A stretch of DNA of 64,000 bases, from the NCBI RefSeq assembly GCF_021917145.1, contig NW_025814042.1:885708-949707 (forward strand). Reading direction: 5' to 3'. Position numbers and translations under genes: made by a program. Source of the DNA: Hypomesus transpacificus (Eukaryota > Chordata > Actinopteri > Osmeriformes > Osmeridae). Below are positions 21,625 to 31,191 of the stretch, one piece after another. A model generated the notes under the pieces. The model was not told the origin of the DNA. It was given only the letters and a program-made list of their open reading frames with translations, and did no database searches. Numbering within the stretch: position 1 is the stretch's first letter; the number at the start of each line of letters is the position of its first letter.

Positions 21625-24600
21625 CTACCTACCCCAGCTCCGTCTACCATCCCACCACCACTCCATAGGAAGGACCAAGACGTCAGCCAGTGGAACTGCT
21701 CCCAAAACCAGAAGATGTGGATGAAAACGGAGATGGAATCTTTGGGACTTTGGCCAGGATCTCGACCTGTACGACATCTGATGGGTATGATCTCCTTGTG
21801 GCGTCATCCACCCCAACCAGAACTCATAGATCCAGTCTATGATATGCCATCTCCCAAGTACTTCCAGCTACATCCATTTTTCATTTGGAAACCGGAGCAT
21901 GCAATTATGGAGAGAGTGAGGAACAATTACATTTTACCCTGCCTCTACGGCTGCTCCACTCCCCATGTGGTTTCGGCAGGAGTTGGGCGACCCCGGGTCA
22001 TTATTGGGACCAGCGGCCAGTACTACATCTTGGCCTCTCGGCTGAACTGCAAAACATGCAAGAGGTACTGGTTCGCTGACAAACCCCAGTGGATGGAAAT
22101 GCTGCCACAACTCTTCTGCAACATCCTGCCAGCATTTCTCACCCACAAAAAAGCCATCTGCAAAACGGTAATGGATGAGCTATGTCGCACAGGGAGGTCG
22201 GCCACAGACATGGCAAATCAGCTGAATGAGGCTCTGCACCTACGGCACGAGAGGGCACACCTTGCCTATCTGTTGACTGTACAGAATGTGCAGGATGGTG
22301 ACTCCGGCCTGTATGGGCAGAAGACCATCACAGGCACCATGCGGAAGGACAACACCCCTGATCCTTTTGGTACCTACGACTCGACCAATGGCTGGTGTGG
22401 GGTAGCCATCAGTCCCCGCTACCTAGTAGACTGCCTCGTACATGAGTACCACCGTAAGGAGAAGACCCTCACTCTTGTCCTGCAAGGCACTTTTGGGCAG
22501 GTCATTCGAGCTGACCACACTCGGAAGGTGGCCCGGAAGGTGGTGCTCTCATCCGGAACCATGTCCTCGTACTCCGTGATGAACGAGAACTGGATGATCC
22601 TGTCCTGGGTGATGCTTCAGTCAGAGAGTGACCGGTCGCTGGAACCCATGTACGAGGGGCTGTCTCATCGCTACGACTCAGCTGGACTGCCGAAGGCAAA
22701 GTACCAGTGGGTGGACAGGTAAAAGCCAGATCACAGCTTTTGTATTCAATTTTACACAGGACAGAAACATTTAGCAAAATATAATATACTATATAGTTAC
22801 AGGGGATTGTATGCAGGTGACATAGAAACTCAAAGCCTATCATTAATTTGTGTTTTTCTCTCTCTCTCTCACTGTGTGAGCAGGGACTGCTGTGCTGATT
22901 TCCGGATCCCAAACCTTGACCCCCAGGAGCACCTCCACTGGGATTCATGGAAAACCACGGAAGCTGTGGTGACGGGGGCAACATCTGGGAACCTGACCAA
23001 CTCATGTGCCTCCCGGGGAAAGTACAGCAGCGACATCACTGTCAAACTGGACCTTTTCCATTGCATGCGGCGGTTCTCAAGGGAGTGCGTGTCAGAGCAC
23101 CATACACTCCACAGCACTTTCTGCCGGTTCCTCAGTGCTGCATTCTGTGTGGTGGACCAGACTGACCTGCAGAGGCTGACGGAGGCATACGCCTTCTGTG
23201 GGATCAGGCCTGCCAATCCCACAAAGCAGCATATCTGGGAACACTGCCGGACCAAGGTACTTTTGAATGTTCATAACATTAATAATGCTTGTTATGTTAT
23301 AACATAAATAAGAAAAATACGTAATTTCATTTCTGTATTCCGTTAATGCATATGAAATCATCTGTAATCCTTTTTTCAATTGTAAGGTACCACAACCTAC
23401 AGAGCTGCTGGAGAGAGTGGAGAGCGTCCTCAAACAGTTCTTCCTAGAGACAGATCCCAATGGTGTCTACCTCTTCAAGCCGTCCATGCTAAAGCTGTGG
23501 AGACTCCAGAGGGTGCACATCCTGAGAGGCTGCCTGAGTGATCCAGAGGAGGAGGACGGGATCCTTTACAGACACGGAGGAACAGTGCAGCTCAACCACG
23601 TCAAGGGTGAAGGAGCAGCTGTCCCAGTGTGGATCCCTGTGAGAGGCACCTCCCAACAGGAGGGTTTCCATGCGCATCAGGCACGGTGGATCACAGGCAA
23701 CTGTGTTTCCTCCGAGCTCTTCCAGGCTCAAGGCATGATGGGCATGGCACGGTGGAACTTTCAGAGATTGGTGGATCTGAAGTTACCGGACGTGAAGCTA
23801 CCTGCAGTCTTTGACCCAGTGCTCATCATGCAGCTGAACGTGGCATCGGAGAGGGTGACCGGCCATGCCAAATACCCTGCACTGCAGTTGAGCCACAGAG
23901 ACACAGGGGAGAGATTTGGCCTGCAGTATGTGGAGCCAGGCTGTCGCCCTGTGCCTCTGGACTGGTTCAAGAACAGGTCTCAGGGGGCTGATGAAGAGGG
24001 AGCTGAGGAAGAGGAGGCTGACCGGGTGGTCGCCGACCAGCCCTTCATCACGCCAGAAGACAATGTAAGTTGCATTGATAGCACTTTGTAATTTACCCTT
24101 TCAAACTTACACAGGTTATACCTGCAGACTAAGCACACATGTTTAAATAATTGAAATGCATGTACTTCCTCTGTTGCAGGATGACGTCTTTGGTGAGGCT
24201 TCTGGAGTCTTGCCCCAGACCACAGTCCAGCCAGTCCAATCAACCTCCACTCAAGGTAATTTTGCAAATATCCCTCATTTTACACATCTGCTAGTAAAAT
24301 GTGAATGAGATGCAACACTCAAGTTGCACTGATGCTTGATAGAGCAAGATTTTATATTTATTATGTGTTATTTCTACTTGTCTTCAGGTCTGCCAACGAC
24401 ACCTGCACTGCCCATCACAGCAAACCCGCGTGCTGCTCGCACAATGTCCATCAAGGCAGGCGGGCTTCTGTACATCTTGGACCATTCCCGGTGGACAGAG
24501 GCCATGAAGGAGGTCATCGACGGCCTCATAGGAATCCACCAAGGGTCGAAGGATTTCCTGCAGAGGGTGGACAGTGACTACGCTGGCTTGGTGCAGGCTG

Positions 24601-25454
24601 CTTCCCGTGATCCCAATAGCCTGTTGCATCCAACAACAAAGCAACACATTTCACAGTATGTGAAGCATTGGGCAAAGCGGACCAACGCCAGCACGTCCCT
24701 GAACACCAGCCCAGAGAAACTCCTGGAGACGCAGCAGCTGTGGCAGCACCTGACGGCAGAGAGTGAGACCAAGAGCGTGCCGGTGGTGACCATACCACCC
24801 GCTGCGGTCAATCCACCTGGGAGAGATCCCCAGGAGGCCCCTCTGACCAAGGCTGCTATCGAGGACATGGTGCGGGACATAGTCCAGAAGCAGACGGCAC
24901 TGCAACAACAGCAGCAGCAGCAGCTGGGCAAAAAGAAGACGAGGAACTGTCTTGCCTGTGGCCAGCCGAAGTCGCGATACCAGGGAGACGGTTCCTCCAT
25001 CCACCTCTTCTACCAGTCTGGGGAGGTCAAGTACTTTTACTGCTCACAAAGAGTCCACAAGCTCTATGCAGCAGAAGGCCTGAATGACCCCAGAATGCCG
25101 TTTGAGGACTTTGCGGACACCCCTTTCTTTGGGAAAGAGCTTGAGGCAGCCAAGCTCAGGTCAGCAGAGGCACGGAGGTTGGCTGATCTGCGGGGGAAAC
25201 GGAGGGCGGCAGAACAGCAGCCCACCGGTCGGCTCTGCAAGTTCTGCCGCAAGCCCATCAAGCAGGGGCCAGAAAGCCCCCATGTGTACCATTCGTTCCG
25301 GGGTGTGGCGGGCAGGTACATTTACTGTCCTACCAGGGTGCTGTCCCTGTACAAGGCAGACAGAATGAATGCTGAAATGACCTGGGGGGAGTTTCAACAA
25401 TCAGCCTTCTACAAGGCAGAGAAGAAGAGGTGGGCTGAGGAGAAGGGGAAGTAG

Positions 25455-26098
25455 GCAAACTGTACATAAAAATTGTTGTAAATAGTTCAAATAAATAATA
25501 TGACTGTTTTGCACTTAATCTAGGTTATTTGTACAAGCCTTGATTACATGTTCCAATAAATGGCCAAAATAAGATTGTGTGTTCATCTCAGTTATTTGTA
25601 TCACAATTAATCATCAAATAAATGTTCATGATGTATGAAAATGGAGATGGATCAGACTATTGATTACCATTGACCCCTTAAGACTCATCTGTACAAATGT
25701 CTTCATTTAGTGGCGCAAACAAATCCAGGCAACTGGTTACACTGAAAATAAATCCCCAATATTAGATGTTTTTACCAGAATATATTTTTTTATATTCCAT
25801 CAAAACCAGACAATATACAAACAATGAAAATAGTGCCAACGGACAATACACAATCTTGTTAATAAACAAGGCTAAATACAATTATGATGTATTTGTAATG
25901 TACAATGCTGCAATTTTAGATGTAGATTAGAGGCATCTCAGTATGGCCTTTTACATTGGTTTGATATATAGCAGATAACCAGTGCCACTATATTGTATCA
26001 TTGAAAGAAGTACAATAAATCATTTGTAATAAACATCGTTGTGACCGGAATTCGACACGAGTACCCCAATTTTTCCCTTTACAGATACAGGCGTCTGC
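25455..26098. other. 3' flank of the DUF6729 gene to the element border
   Basis: AT-rich non-coding DNA with several AATAAA motifs (first near 25490). The right border against tRNA-Gly sequence is near 26099. No coding potential is seen. Confidence 0.5.
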
Positions 26099-26110
26099 CC
26101 ACCGCGTGGA

Positions 26111-26143
26111 AGGCAGCTATGCTTGCCACTATACCACCAATGC
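26111..26143 (-). pseudogene. tRNA-Gly 5' half, cut in the anticodon arm
   Basis: The minus strand reads GCATTGGTGGTATAGTGG onward to GCTGCCT, the 5' half of tRNA-Gly with intact box A. It is the partner of the 3' half at 7411-7453. ACCGCGTGGAAGGC (26101-26114) resembles ACCGCGCGGCAGGC on the left side. Confidence 0.75.
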
Positions 26144-26470
26144 CCACAACATCCTCCATGATCGCACAGCATTTCGAGCCACGGTTCGACTTTTCACACC
26201 ACCTACTGACATCCAACTAGTAAGAGATTGCCCTGAGCCTGGTTTATACTTCTGTCGAGTTTGGAACACTTGGCCTAATCCGGATGTGTTCGACCGTCAC
26301 AGGAGACGAAATGCCTCTTCACGGTTTGTATTGTCTGCGGATGGAGCCACTATACCTACGATGCCCCAAGAAAGCATCAACGACCGCACAACATGTCGAG
26401 CCACAGTTCACTTTTTCAAACCCACTTACTGACGTGAAAGCAACGAGACGGCGTTAGCACCCTACAAAAG

Positions 26471-26552
26471 TGGCAGCGGTGGGATTGGAACCCACGCCTC
26501 CAGAGAGACTGCAGCCTAAATCCAGCGCCTTGGACCGCTCGGCCACGCCACC
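26471..26552 (-). pseudogene. tRNA-Leu(TAG), degenerate
   Basis: The 82-nt gene has the GGTTCCAATCC box B mutation, an anticodon-stem mismatch (CTGGA with TGCAG) and an acceptor change (GGTGGCG). Confidence 0.8.
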
Positions 26553-26858
26553 CCATTGTCAGCTGTTGGCCACCCGAGCTTCTCCCAATACTGATCAATA
26601 CTGAACTAGTAACAGATTTCCCCAAACCTGGTTTATACTTCTGTCGAGTTTGGAACACTTGGCCTAGTCTGGATGTGTTCGACCGTGACAAGAGACGAAA
26701 TGCCTCTTCATGGTTTGTATTGTCTGGTGATGTAGCCACTATACCTACGATGCCCCAAGAAAGCATCAACGACAACACAACATGTCGAGCCACAGTTCAC
26801 CTTTCAAAACCACTTACTGACGTGAAAGCAAGGAGACGACGTTAGCACCCTACAAAAC

Positions 26859-26940
26859 TGGCAGCTGTGGGATTCGAACCCACGCCTCCAGAGAGACTGG
26901 AGCCTAAATCCAGCGCCTTGGACCGCTCGGCCACGCTACC
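26859..26940 (-). tRNA. tRNA-Leu(TAG), one acceptor mismatch
   Basis: Full length, with anticodon TAG and intact box A and box B. The acceptor 3' strand has A instead of C at position 66, opposite G7. It is possibly functional. Confidence 0.75.
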
Positions 26941-27075
26941 CCGTTGTCAGCTGTTGGCCACCCGAGCTCCAGCCGAAGATGATCGATCGTCCAGGAGCTC
27001 ACATGACTTTTTAATGCCCGCAAGCAGTTGAATGACACAAGATAAAAGATAAAAGAGAAATCTTTCTTAAGGTTC

Positions 27076-27147
27076 TGCATTGTTTGGGAATCTAACCCGG
27101 GTCAACTGCTTGGAAGGCAGCTATGCTTGCCACTATACCACCAATGC
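27076..27147 (-). pseudogene. tRNA-Gly(TCC), degenerate
   Basis: The 72-nt gene has anticodon TCC, but box B reads GGTTAGATTCC and the acceptor 3' strand is ACAATGC, giving a mismatch with GCATTGG. Confidence 0.75.
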
Positions 27148-27491
27148 CCACAACATCCTCCACTATGCACAGCATTTCGAGCCACGGTTCAACTTTTCAC
27201 ACCACCTACTGACGTCCAACTAATAAGAGGTTGCCCTAAACCTGGGTCCTGTACTACGAATCAAGATTCCCGTTCAGGGAATGTGTTTTTAGACCGCCAT
27301 CAGAGGCCAAGAAGCTGGAAAATCTCTTCATTCTGGTGCCTTGAGAGCCTCTGCTGCATGTTGGGCATAACTTTCCAAGGTGGCTTTCGAAGATGCTGTC
27401 GACCCCACCTTGAAGCACCTATTCGAAGAGAAAACGGAAGCCTGAGCCAGTCCCGCCTGATGAATCAAGGCGCCGTGCCTTGGTCGGTCAA

Positions 27492-27565
27492 GGCGCCGTG
27501 GCTTAGTCGGTCAAAGCGCCTGTCTAGTAAACAGGAGATCCTGAGTTCAAATCTCAGCGGTGCCT
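27492..27565 (+). tRNA. tRNA-Thr(AGT), unit A
   Basis: The 74-nt tRNA has anticodon AGT in CTAGTAA, stem CTGTC/ACAGG region intact, acceptor GGCGCCG/CGGTGCC and T-stem CTGAG/CTCAG. A TTTTT terminator follows at once. The sequence before it repeats the first part of the gene (see findings). Confidence 0.88.
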
Positions 27566-27671
27566 TTTTAGGCGCAGGCCTCAGCTCAATTTTGCATCAA
27601 ACTTAGAGGTGCAACCGAGACAAAGGTTGCGTGCCACAAGCCACGCTCTGCAGTTTGAACACAAAGCTCAC

Positions 27672-27707
27672 ACAGGGACTTGAACGCTGGACCCTCCGAT
27701 TAAAAGC
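27672..27707 (-). pseudogene. tRNA-Lys 3' half, unit A
   Basis: The minus strand reads CTTTTAATC...GGGTCCAGCGTTCAAGTCCCTGT, the anticodon loop to T-arm of tRNA-Lys without the 5' half or acceptor. Confidence 0.7.
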
Positions 27708-27789
27708 TTCCCTTGTTTCCTCAAAGTCAGGTACATAAGAGAGACACATTTGAATGTGGCCTGCTTCATCCCACAGTTTGAACACCCTT

Positions 27790-27862
27790 CGCCCGAACAG
27801 GGACTTGGACCCTGGACCCTCAGATTAAAAGTCTGATGCTCTGCCGACTGAGCTATCCGGGC
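27790..27862 (-). tRNA. tRNA-Lys(TTT), unit A, T-loop change
   Basis: The 73-nt tRNA has anticodon TTT in CTTTTAA, an intact acceptor GCCCGGA and intact box A. Box B reads GGGTCCAAGTCC, with T54 changed to C, which may weaken transcription. Confidence 0.8.
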
Positions 27863-28010
27863 TCTGGAAAGGCAGGACACGCTGAGCTTTTCGTGGAACA
27901 TCTACATGTACATCTCCTCCACCACACAAACCCCTAAGGATCGTGTGGCCAATCCCTCGCAAGCATGCCGGTGCACCTCTGAGCCCGGATAACCTTTCTG
28001 TCGAGTCAGG

Positions 28011-28084
28011 GTCTCTGTGGCGCAATTGGCTAGCGCGTTCGGCTGTTAACCGAAAGGATGGTGGTTCGAGCCCACCCAGGGACG
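28011..28084 (+). tRNA. tRNA-Asn(GTT), unit A
   Basis: 74 nt, anticodon GTT in CTGTTAA, box A and box B (GGTTCGAGCCC) intact, acceptor GTCTCTG/CAGGGAC. It is almost identical to the vertebrate consensus. Confidence 0.92.
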
Positions 28085-28170
28085 AACGTCTTCTTGTTTG
28101 CCTCTGTTGCGGGTCTTGCCTGTGTGACTATGAGCTGTGCCGCCGTCGGAGCTGGAAATTCTCTGAAAAA

Positions 28171-28205
28171 TACTGTACTCCGCTCTACCCACTGAGCTGT
28201 CAAAG
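28171..28205 (-). pseudogene. tRNA-Tyr-like 5' half, unit A
   Basis: The minus strand reads CTTTGACAGCTCAGTGGGTAGAGCGGAG, matching the acceptor, D-arm and start of the anticodon arm of tRNA-Tyr. The 3' half is not recognisable downstream. Confidence 0.5.
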
Positions 28206-28345
28206 GGTGAGCGAGTGGGACGCTTTATTCGCGAGGAAGCCGTGCGATCCCCCATTGTCAGTTCAGATACAAAAGAAGAAAGCCTTTGCTGACGCCCGAC
28301 TCTTTTAACCCCTTTAAGGAGTAGCTTCGCACATATGTGATCGTT

Positions 28346-28658
28346 CGAAAGCGGGCCCCACGGCGTAGCGTCGCACGTGTGATTTCCAACATTCCAACTG
28401 CCTGTTTTCCCATAGACCAAAACTATATGACAAACGCCATAGTATGGCTTTGAAATGTACAATGTGGAAGCTAACAAGCAAATGTAAATGTCAACGTAAA
28501 GTAACCCTAGCAGGTAGTAGCATCGCTACGAGTATTATGCTAGGTTGCTAAGTAACGGAAGCCAACTAAGGCTGGCTAGCTTCCGTTTCGGAACAATAAC
28601 TCACTCTGGTGGGCGCGTGGGAAATATTTAGCACTCACGCATCTAAGAGTTGAGTCTC
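28346..28658. other. Spacer between tRNA units, no gene seen
   Basis: Unique spacer with no open frame or RNA gene recognised. It marks what normally follows unit A. In unit B the corresponding place is taken by telomeric repeats. Confidence 0.5.
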
Positions 28659-28730
28659 TCCCTGGTGGTGTAGTGGCTGGGATTTGGCGCTCTCACCGCC
28701 ACGGCCCGGTTTCCATTCCCAGTCAGGGAA
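28659..28730 (+). pseudogene. tRNA-Glu(CTC), degenerate
   Basis: The 72-nt gene has anticodon CTC in GCTCTCA. Box B is damaged (GGTTTCCATTCC) and other stem positions are changed. Confidence 0.8.
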
Positions 28731-28814
28731 TTTTAGGTTCAGTGGAAACCTTTGACCAGCTGCGTTTTGCAACGTGGTCGTCATCTTTGACAGCGAGCAG
28801 AGGAAGGCAAGCTC

Positions 28815-28886
28815 TCCCTGGTGTTCTAGTGGCTAGGATTCGGCGCTCTCACCGCCACGGCCCGGGTTCGATTCCCGGTCAGGGTA
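28815..28886 (+). tRNA. tRNA-Glu(CTC)
   Basis: 72 nt, anticodon CTC, intact box B (GGTTCGATTCC). The last acceptor pair is lost (T1 opposite T72). It is directly followed by duplication unit B. Confidence 0.8.
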
Positions 28887-29119
28887 TGTGTTTTTAGACC
28901 GCCATCAGAGGCCAAGAAGCTGGAAAATCTCTTCATTCTGGTGCCTTGAGAGCCTCTGCTGCATGTTGGGCATAACTTTCCAAGGTGGCTTTCGAAGATG
29001 CTGTCGACCCCACCTTGAAGCACCTATTCGAAGAGAAAACGGAAGCCTGAGCCAGTCCCGCCTGATGAATCAAGGCGCCGTGGCTTGGTGGGTCAAGGCG
29101 CCGTGGCTTGGTCGGTCAA

Positions 29120-29193
29120 GGCGCCGTGGCTTAGTCGGTCTAAGCGCCTGTCTAGTAAACAGGAGATCCTGAGTTCAAATCTCAGCAGTGCCT
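29120..29193 (+). tRNA. tRNA-Thr(AGT), unit B, acceptor mismatch
   Basis: Same gene as at 27492, with one acceptor mismatch (CAGTGCC for CGGTGCC). A TTTTT terminator follows. Two additional copies of the 5' portion precede it. Confidence 0.82.
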
Positions 29194-29299
29194 TTTTAGG
29201 CGCAGGCCTCAGCTCAATTTTGCATCAAAGTCAGAGGTGCAACGGAGACAAAGGTTGCGTGCCACAAGCCACGCTCTGCAGTTTGAACACAAAGCTCAC

Positions 29300-29335
29300 A
29301 CAGGGACTTGAACGCTGGACCCTCCGATTAAAAGC
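29300..29335 (-). pseudogene. tRNA-Lys 3' half, unit B
   Basis: Copy of the truncated tRNA-Lys at 27672-27707. Confidence 0.7.
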
Positions 29336-29417
29336 TTCCCTTGTTTCCTCAAAGTCAGGTACATAAGAGAGACACATTTGAATGTGGCCTGCTTCATCCC
29401 ACAGTTTGAACACCCTT

Positions 29418-29490
29418 CGCCCGAACAGGGACTTGAACCCTGGACCCTCAGATTAAAAGTCTGATGCTCTGCCGACTGTGCTATCCGGGC
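29418..29490 (-). tRNA. tRNA-Lys(TTT), unit B, box A change
   Basis: 73 nt, anticodon TTT, with box B intact (GGGTTCAAGTCC), unlike unit A. The D-stem/box A reads TAGCACAGTCGG instead of TAGCTCAGTCGG. Each of the two Lys copies is therefore damaged at a different promoter box. Confidence 0.8.
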
Positions 29491-29638
29491 TCTGGAAAGG
29501 GAGGGCACGCTGAGCTTTTCGTGGAACATCTACATGTACATCTCCTCCACCACACAAACCCCTAAGGATCGTGTGGCCAATCCCTCGCAAGCATGCCGGT
29601 GCACCTCTGAGCCCGGATAACCTTTATGTCGAGTCAGG

Positions 29639-29712
29639 GTCTCTGTGGCGCAATTGGCTAGCGCGTTCGGCTGTTAACCGAAAAGATGGTGGTTCGAGCC
29701 CACCCAGGGACG
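29639..29712 (+). tRNA. tRNA-Asn(GTT), unit B
   Basis: As the unit A gene, with one variable-loop difference (AAAGATGG for AAGGATGG). It looks functional. Confidence 0.92.
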
Positions 29713-29798
29713 AACGTCTTCTTGTTTGCCTCTGTTGCGGGTCTTGCCTGTGTGACTATGAGCTGTGCCGCCGTCGGAGCTGGAAATTCTCTGAAAAA

Positions 29799-29833
29799 TA
29801 CTGTACTCCGCTCTACCCACTGAGCTGTCAAAG
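29799..29833 (-). pseudogene. tRNA-Tyr-like 5' half, unit B
   Basis: Identical in layout to 28171-28205. Confidence 0.5.
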
Positions 29834-29976
29834 GGTGAGCGAGTGGGACGCTTTATTCGCGAGGAAGCCGTGCGATCCCCCATTGTCACTCCAGTTCAGA
29901 TACAAAAGAAGAAAGCCTTTGCTGACGCCCGACTCTTTTAACCCCTTTAAGGAGTAGCTTCGCACATATGTGATCG

Positions 29977-30063
29977 TTAGGGTTAGGGTTAGGGTCAGGG
30001 TTAGGGGGTTAGGGTTAGGGTCAGGGTTAGGGGGGGGGGGGGGGTTAGGGTTAGGGTTAGGGG

Positions 30064-30095
<32 letters not shown>

Positions 30096-30134
30096 AGGGT
30101 TAGGGTTAGGGTTAGGGTTAGGGTTAGGGTTAGG
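29977..30134 (+). repeat. Interstitial telomeric repeat tract 1 (TTAGGG)n
   Basis: About 158 bp of TTAGGG with TCAGGG and TTAGGGG variants and a run of 15 G (30030-30044). The G-rich strand is +, as at a right-hand chromosome end. It joins unique tRNA-cluster DNA to the 3.9-kb satellite. Confidence 0.95.
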
Positions 30135-30596
30135 GAGCAGTTTCTGAAGACCCCCACGCCAAGCAGTTCAGTACTTCGACCCGCATAGGCTAGGGGTAAA
30201 TGCACAAGTATCCTAGACCCATGTAGATCATCCATCAGAGGGGGTAGGGGAATGGACCCCCTCCAGGACCCCAAAGGAGTCCCAGGCCTGTAGACCTTGT
30301 CACGCTTGCTACCCGAGGTAAATAAATGCCTAAGCACTAAGAGGACGTGAGCAACCGACGGGTACATGGATAACCCACCCCCGTATCCACTTACGGACGT
30401 GTGCAAACCACCAGGTCTAAGCAGGAGCATGCTCTGAAGTCTTCCGTCCCCACAAGCAAGGTAACCCCCGAGGAGGAGAGGTAGGAGACCTCTGGTGTCA
30501 AGGTTCACGCGTGGGTAGCAGAGGTGACCGGTAACCGTAGCACATGCTACATCCGAGTGAAGACACTGGGGGCTCCTCACATCCAATCCTAAGCGC

Positions 30597-30627
30597 GGAG
30601 CGCATCGGCGCAAAGCGCCGATTGCGC
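30597..30627. repeat. Hairpin insertion found only in array-edge units
   Basis: A 31-bp segment containing CGCATCGGCGC AAA GCGCCGATTGCG forms a stem with a 3-nt loop. It is absent from the units starting at 34066, 37966, 41860 and 45756. A shortened form (GAAGCGCCGATTGCGC) is in the unit starting at 63011. Confidence 0.85.
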
Positions 30628-31191
30628 GGAGCCAAAGGTGTCCCAGCGGCAACGGTGATTCTGCGAAGTCCAAACAGGGTCCTCTTGAAGAGTAGTGGCA
30701 CTGTCGTGAGTGAATGGATGCACATGAGTGTGTGAGTGCGTGCTATACCTGTGCCCAGAAGCCAACTCAATCTGAAAGTCTAAAAAAGGCCTGCCTGAAA
30801 AAGAGAGAATAACCTATACCAAAACCAGGGCGTGTTTGAAGAGTAGAAGACATCTGCACCTCATGTGCACCTGGGGAGAGAGCGGGTTAGTGGACAGGAC
30901 ACACGAGTGCCGTGAAAGCAAAATGGGGGTGCTCAGAAGAAGAGCACCGCAGGTGTACATGAGTACAGGAAGGACAGGGCCTGTGAGAAGGGAAAAAGAG
31001 ACAATGCGTGTGGATGTGGAGATGTGTGTGTGCGAGCGAGAGGAGAGTGTGAGAGTGTGTAGTAGGCAGAGCAAGAGAGGGGGCTCCTCGGAGCCAAAGC
31101 AAGGTTGTAGTCAAGAACGCAGAACTCCACTCCCCGGGCGGTGCCTCCTGCAGGCCCATGCCAGAACATTAAACAGGGATATGTGAGGTCC

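Larger units (their letters stand above)
8178..25454 (+). pseudogene. DUF6729-type transposon protein gene, 12 exons, interrupted by two retroelements
   Basis: Exons read from the sequence: 8178-8873, 9028-9099, 9222-9281, 9759-9827, 9959-10027, 10138-10157, 10189-10284, 13825-13947 joined to 21629-22718, 22884-23256, 23387-24064, 24180-24255 and 24388-25454. All have plausible GT-AG borders. The N-terminus has the FGKYKGKLFRWLLENDVGY motif typical of this fish family. The central block (from 21715) has paired cysteines (CLYGC, CKTC) and the DUF6729-like HPFFIWKPEH. IRADHTRKVARKV and KLDLFHCMRRF look like the two aspartates of an RNase H-fold transposase (inference). The C-terminus has two related zinc modules (CLACGQPKSR and CKFCRKPIKQ). 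Exon 8 is split by the retrovirus; without it and one CTAC duplication the frame is continuous. A 14-bp duplication at 8354-8381 shifts the frame of exon 1. Polyadenylation signal near 25490. Confidence 0.75.
26111..27240. repeat. tRNA-Gly/tRNA-Leu cluster repeat, right copy
   Basis: It has the same gene order and near-identical spacers to 5858-6900 (Gly part, Leu with mutant box B, Leu, Gly). The shared mutation shows that the two regions descend from one segment. Confidence 0.8.
27265..28345. repeat. tRNA duplication unit A (Thr, Lys, Asn, Tyr-like)
   Basis: This unit matches 28873-29978 with a constant offset of 1,628 bp from tRNA-Thr onward and only scattered differences. It begins inside the 3' end of a lost tRNA-Glu (GATTCCCGTTCAGGGAATG near 27265-27282). 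Open frames within it are shadows. Confidence 0.85.
28873..29978. repeat. tRNA duplication unit B, ended by telomeric repeats
   Basis: Second copy of 27265-28345. Sequence identity with unit A runs to GATCGTT (29978) and is then replaced by AGGGTTAGGG, so the unit is cut exactly at the first telomeric repeat. Confidence 0.88.

Noticed and set aside
26040-26143. A tRNA-Gly with an intron formed by 26111-26143 and the T-arm-like ATTCGACACGAGTACC near 26049
   Set aside because: tRNA-Gly genes do not carry such introns and the acceptor would not pair. The missing half is at 7411-7453.
28171-28205. Intact intron-containing tRNA-Tyr
   Set aside because: The 5' half is good, but no matching 3' half with a T-arm could be found downstream on the minus strand.
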